17,594 nucleotides of DNA from Polaribacter sp. (GTDB lineage Bacteria; Bacteroidota; Bacteroidia; Flavobacteriales; Flavobacteriaceae). The notes under the pieces were generated by a model that did no database searches, was not told the origin of the DNA, and worked only from the letters and a program-made list of their open reading frames with translations. Positions within the stretch are counted from its first letter, which is position 1. Every line of letters begins with the position of its first letter. The stretch is taken from assembly GCA_029245665.1 (NCBI GenBank), contig JAQWOW010000161.1, positions 1-17,594 on the forward strand, read 5' to 3'. This document shows positions 15,748-17,594 of this stretch, one piece after another. The position numbers and the translations under genes were made by a program.

Positions 15748-15848
15748 GAGGTATTATTTATTTTGATTGGTTTTAGTGGATATTTTTTTAGATTTCTCTT
15801 GAATTAATGTGATTTTCGCAAAAAAAACAATGCCAAAATCAAAAATTA

Positions 15849-17414
15849 TTATTGTTTAAGTTTATTTTTTATTTTTTCTTTAATTATAATGGCAATAGGT
15901 TTGTTTTGTATTTTACTCTCTAACCATGATAAAATATCTAAGTATAAGAAAGCTCTTTTTTCATAAGGATGCTCTTCGTACTTTTTTAATTTAGTATGAA
16001 TTTTCTTGAATTCATTTTTTATTTCATGCGGAAAAACATCACTTAAATCTCGAATAGAAGTTAGAAAAACTTTTTGTACTTCTTGTAGGTTTTCCATTTT
16101 GAGTAAAAACTTATAAGTGTCTACAAACTGTCTTTCTAAATCATAATCTAAACCACATTCATAATGTGCAATCAAATTTAAAACCCTTGCAAAGCACTGT
16201 AAATCTTCTGCGGAACCTAAATTTTTAGACTTTATGATTTTTTGTAAATATGCTATACAAAGTTCATTTTTACCCATTCCAAAATACAAACAAGCAATCT
16301 TATAATATAGCATAACTATGTAATGATTGTCGAGTCTGTTTCCGTAATTTTCAATTTTGTTGTTAATAATTTCAACTAAATATTCACCCTCAGAAAAAGT
16401 GGCTTCTAAGAAGTGTAGGTGCAACTTATTGGCGTATAAATATTCAAATATTAAAAGTTCTGTGTTTGTGTTTATCGGAATGATTTTTTGCTCAACTTCT
16501 TCTTCAAAAGAAGCCAATTCTTTTTTGAAAGTAGCTCTTTTTTGCACAAAAAAGGAAGCCTCTAATAAGTAGTTTTTGCCTTTTAAGTAAAAAACAGGAT
16601 GTAAGGAAATATATTTTTTATCTTCCTTAAATAAATCTACCCATTTTCTAGCATATTTATAGCTATGTAAAAAATCTTGACATAGAAAACTAAACCATAA
16701 ATGAGATTTGTATAGCCATAATTTCTCTCTAAAACCAAAGGTTTCAAAATCATATTTTGGAAGTTTACTATAAAAATAGTTCTTTATAAACTCTAATTCT
16801 TTATTGTTTTTTACATATCCATTTTGCAATAAATAACTGTATAGTTGTAACGATAAATTAGACAATTTACTTGCAATTACATTTTGCTGACTTAACGTTT
16901 TCGCTTGAATTGAAAGCAGGTCTGCTCTATTACTTAAACTTCTGGTAATGTATTGTGTTTCAATTACTTTCTCCAGTTCTACAATTTCGTAAGCAATGTT
17001 TTTTTCTTCATTTTCTAAAGCTAAATTTTTAGCTTTATCCAATAGCTTTAAACTTTGCTTATACAGTCCTTTTTGATATAACACAGTTGCAAAATCTAAT
17101 TGCTCTCTAATTTGAATTCTAATATTTTTATGAGCAGGATTCAAACGCAGACTGATTAATATCTGCTTGTATAAATGAGCTTTTAAATTAGAAAGTTGTT
17201 GCTTCGTAACAATACCACTATTGATAATTACTTTTTCATCATATACTTTTAATTTTTCTAAAAATTTAAAAAGCGAAAAAAACTTTGCATCTACATTACC
17301 CTCTAATCTACCAACATAAAGGTTAAACTGTCTTTTTTCAGATTTTGTTAAAGATTTAATTAGGACAAAAAGAGCATCATTTTGATGATTGGCTAATGTA
17401 ACAATTTTACTCAT
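15849..17414 (-). CDS. Conserved helical-repeat protein of unknown function
   Basis: A 521-residue, almost wholly alpha-helical protein rich in Lys, Leu and Glu, with no signal peptide or membrane segment. The conserved-looking N-terminus has SLTKSEKRQFNLYVGRL (21-37) and LSNLKAHLYKQILISLRLNP (74-93). The middle and C-terminal parts repeat helical pairs like TPRs (ATVLYQKGLYKQSLKLLDKA near 109-128; YYKIACLYFGMGKNELCIAYLQKII near 367-391). I recognise it as a type of protein kept in many Flavobacteriia, but know no function; a scaffold or protein-binding role is the most that can be inferred. No catalytic motif is visible. It stands alone between the thr operon and a divergent leuA-like gene, with no clear -7 element of its own. 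Confidence 0.8.
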   Translation of the reverse strand: MSKIVTLANHQNDALFVLIKSLTKSEKRQFNLYVGRLEGNVDAKFFSLFKFLEKLKVYDEKVIINSGIVTKQQLSNLKAHLYKQILISLRLNPAHKNIRIQIREQLDFATVLYQKGLYKQSLKLLDKAKNLALENEEKNIAYEIVELEKVIETQYITRSLSNRADLLSIQAKTLSQQNVIASKLSNLSLQLYSYLLQNGYVKNNKELEFIKNYFYSKLPKYDFETFGFREKLWLYKSHLWFSFLCQDFLHSYKYARKWVDLFKEDKKYISLHPVFYLKGKNYLLEASFFVQKRATFKKELASFEEEVEQKIIPINTNTELLIFEYLYANKLHLHFLEATFSEGEYLVEIINNKIENYGNRLDNHYIVMLYYKIACLYFGMGKNELCIAYLQKIIKSKNLGSAEDLQCFARVLNLIAHYECGLDYDLERQFVDTYKFLLKMENLQEVQKVFLTSIRDLSDVFPHEIKNEFKKIHTKLKKYEEHPYEKRAFLYLDILSWLESKIQNKPIAIIIKEKIKNKLKQ

Positions 17415-17507
17415 AAATTACTGATAATTAAATAGTTGTATTTTCAATAATTGCATTAGAAATCGTACAAGTTAGTATGTGAAAATATCTATTGAGATTG
17501 CAATATA

Positions 17508-17515
17508 TACATTTG
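17508..17515 (+). promoter_or_regulatory. -7 promoter element of the leuA-like gene
   Basis: TACATTTG matches TAnnTTTG and predicts a start near 17519, leaving a leader of about 27 bases, too short for an attenuator. TTG triplets at 17492 and 17498 are too close to serve as -33. The rest of the 131-base divergent gap shows nothing further. Confidence 0.5.
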
Positions 17516-17545
17516 ATTAAATATAAAGATAATCTTTACAAAGTT

Positions 17546-17594
17546 ATGCAGGATAATAAGGTACACATTTTTGATACAACACTAAGAGACGGGG
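17546..17594 (+). CDS. leuA: Start of 2-isopropylmalate synthase-like gene (cut by right edge)
   Basis: Only 16 codons are present: MQDNKVHIFDTTLRDG. The DTTLRDG motif, which holds the first metal-binding Asp, belongs to the DRE-TIM metallolyase family: 2-isopropylmalate, homocitrate and citramalate synthases and HMG-CoA lyase. The short lead before 'IFDTTLRDG' and the nearby thr operon favour 2-isopropylmalate synthase, the first committed step of leucine synthesis, but so short a piece cannot exclude the sister enzymes. The ATG is set by the -7 element at 17508 and by family N-termini. Confidence 0.65.
   Translation, partial: MQDNKVHIFDTTLRDG

Larger units (their letters stand above)
15542..15848 (-). 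promoter_or_regulatory. Leader region of thrABC, putative threonine attenuator
   Basis: This 307-base stretch lies between the helical-repeat gene and thrA. On the minus strand it holds, in order, a weak T-rich hairpin (about 15810-15841) that may end the upstream gene, a -7 element (15740-15747), a threonine-rich frame (to 15640), a hairpin AACCC-TTTAG-GGGTT (15635-15649) that contains the stop codon of that frame, and A/T-rich sequence up to thrA. An 11-base inverted repeat, TATATTTATAT (15712-15722) with ATATAAATATA (15620-15630), encloses the frame and hairpin. Arms ATTGTTTT/AAAACAAT (15578-15585, 15598-15605) lie nearer thrA. No classical GC stem with a U-tract is seen, so termination by the usual route is not proven. 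Confidence 0.5.

Noticed and set aside
15810..15858. T-rich hairpins after the helical-repeat gene as a firm terminator
   Set aside because: The arms are short, contain a mismatch, and the eight-T run is in the loop of one form; termination is possible but not supportable as a separate feature.
1..17594. CRISPR array, insertion sequence, prophage, toxin-antitoxin or defence system
   Set aside because: No regularly spaced repeats, transposase, integrase or defence motifs were found; gene content is housekeeping and base composition looks even.

Overview
The window is AT-rich, compactly coded chromosomal DNA that looks like a marine member of the Flavobacteriaceae (Bacteroidota, Polaribacter/Tenacibaculum type). 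Reasons: several genes lack Shine-Dalgarno sites, promoters match the Bacteroidota TAnnTTTG -7 element (one with a well-spaced TTG at -33), and several proteins belong to families typical of this group: a DUF2723 membrane protein, a pseudouridine synthase with a long N-terminal extension, a thioredoxin-fold protein without cysteines, and a conserved helical-repeat protein. The genus is an inference from protein character, not from a search.

Layout. (1) 1-4919, minus strand: polA, then a Sua5/TsaC tRNA-modification enzyme, then a pseudouridine synthase that starts at TTG and runs off the left edge. The gaps are 36 and 17 bases, so this is a likely operon. (2) 4920-6670, plus strand: a membrane-anchored YkuE-like metallophosphoesterase, then a small redox-dead thioredoxin-like protein, each with its own -7 element. 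The polA/phosphoesterase divergent region carries nested perfect inverted repeats. (3) 6774-10501, minus strand: a DUF2723 (GT-C-like) multi-pass membrane protein followed 5 bases later by a NodB-type polysaccharide deacetylase, suggesting a cell-envelope glycan or protein-glycosylation pair. (4) 10625-10786: tRNA-Gln(UUG) with a textbook promoter and a bidirectional terminator shared with the thr operon. (5) 10806-15541, minus strand: thrA-thrB-thrC, the full route from aspartate to threonine (except aspartate-semialdehyde dehydrogenase), preceded by a leader of about 190 bases that encodes a threonine-rich reading frame and looks like an attenuator. (6) 15849-17414, minus strand: a conserved helical-repeat protein of unknown function. 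(7) 17546 to the right edge, plus strand: the first 16 codons of a leuA-type gene, so more amino-acid biosynthesis probably lies to the right.

Most of the window is housekeeping metabolism, and I see no mobile element, CRISPR array, phage or defence system. The points most worth a second look are the putative threonine attenuator, the operator-like repeats at 5000-5036, and the thioredoxin fold that has lost both catalytic cysteines.
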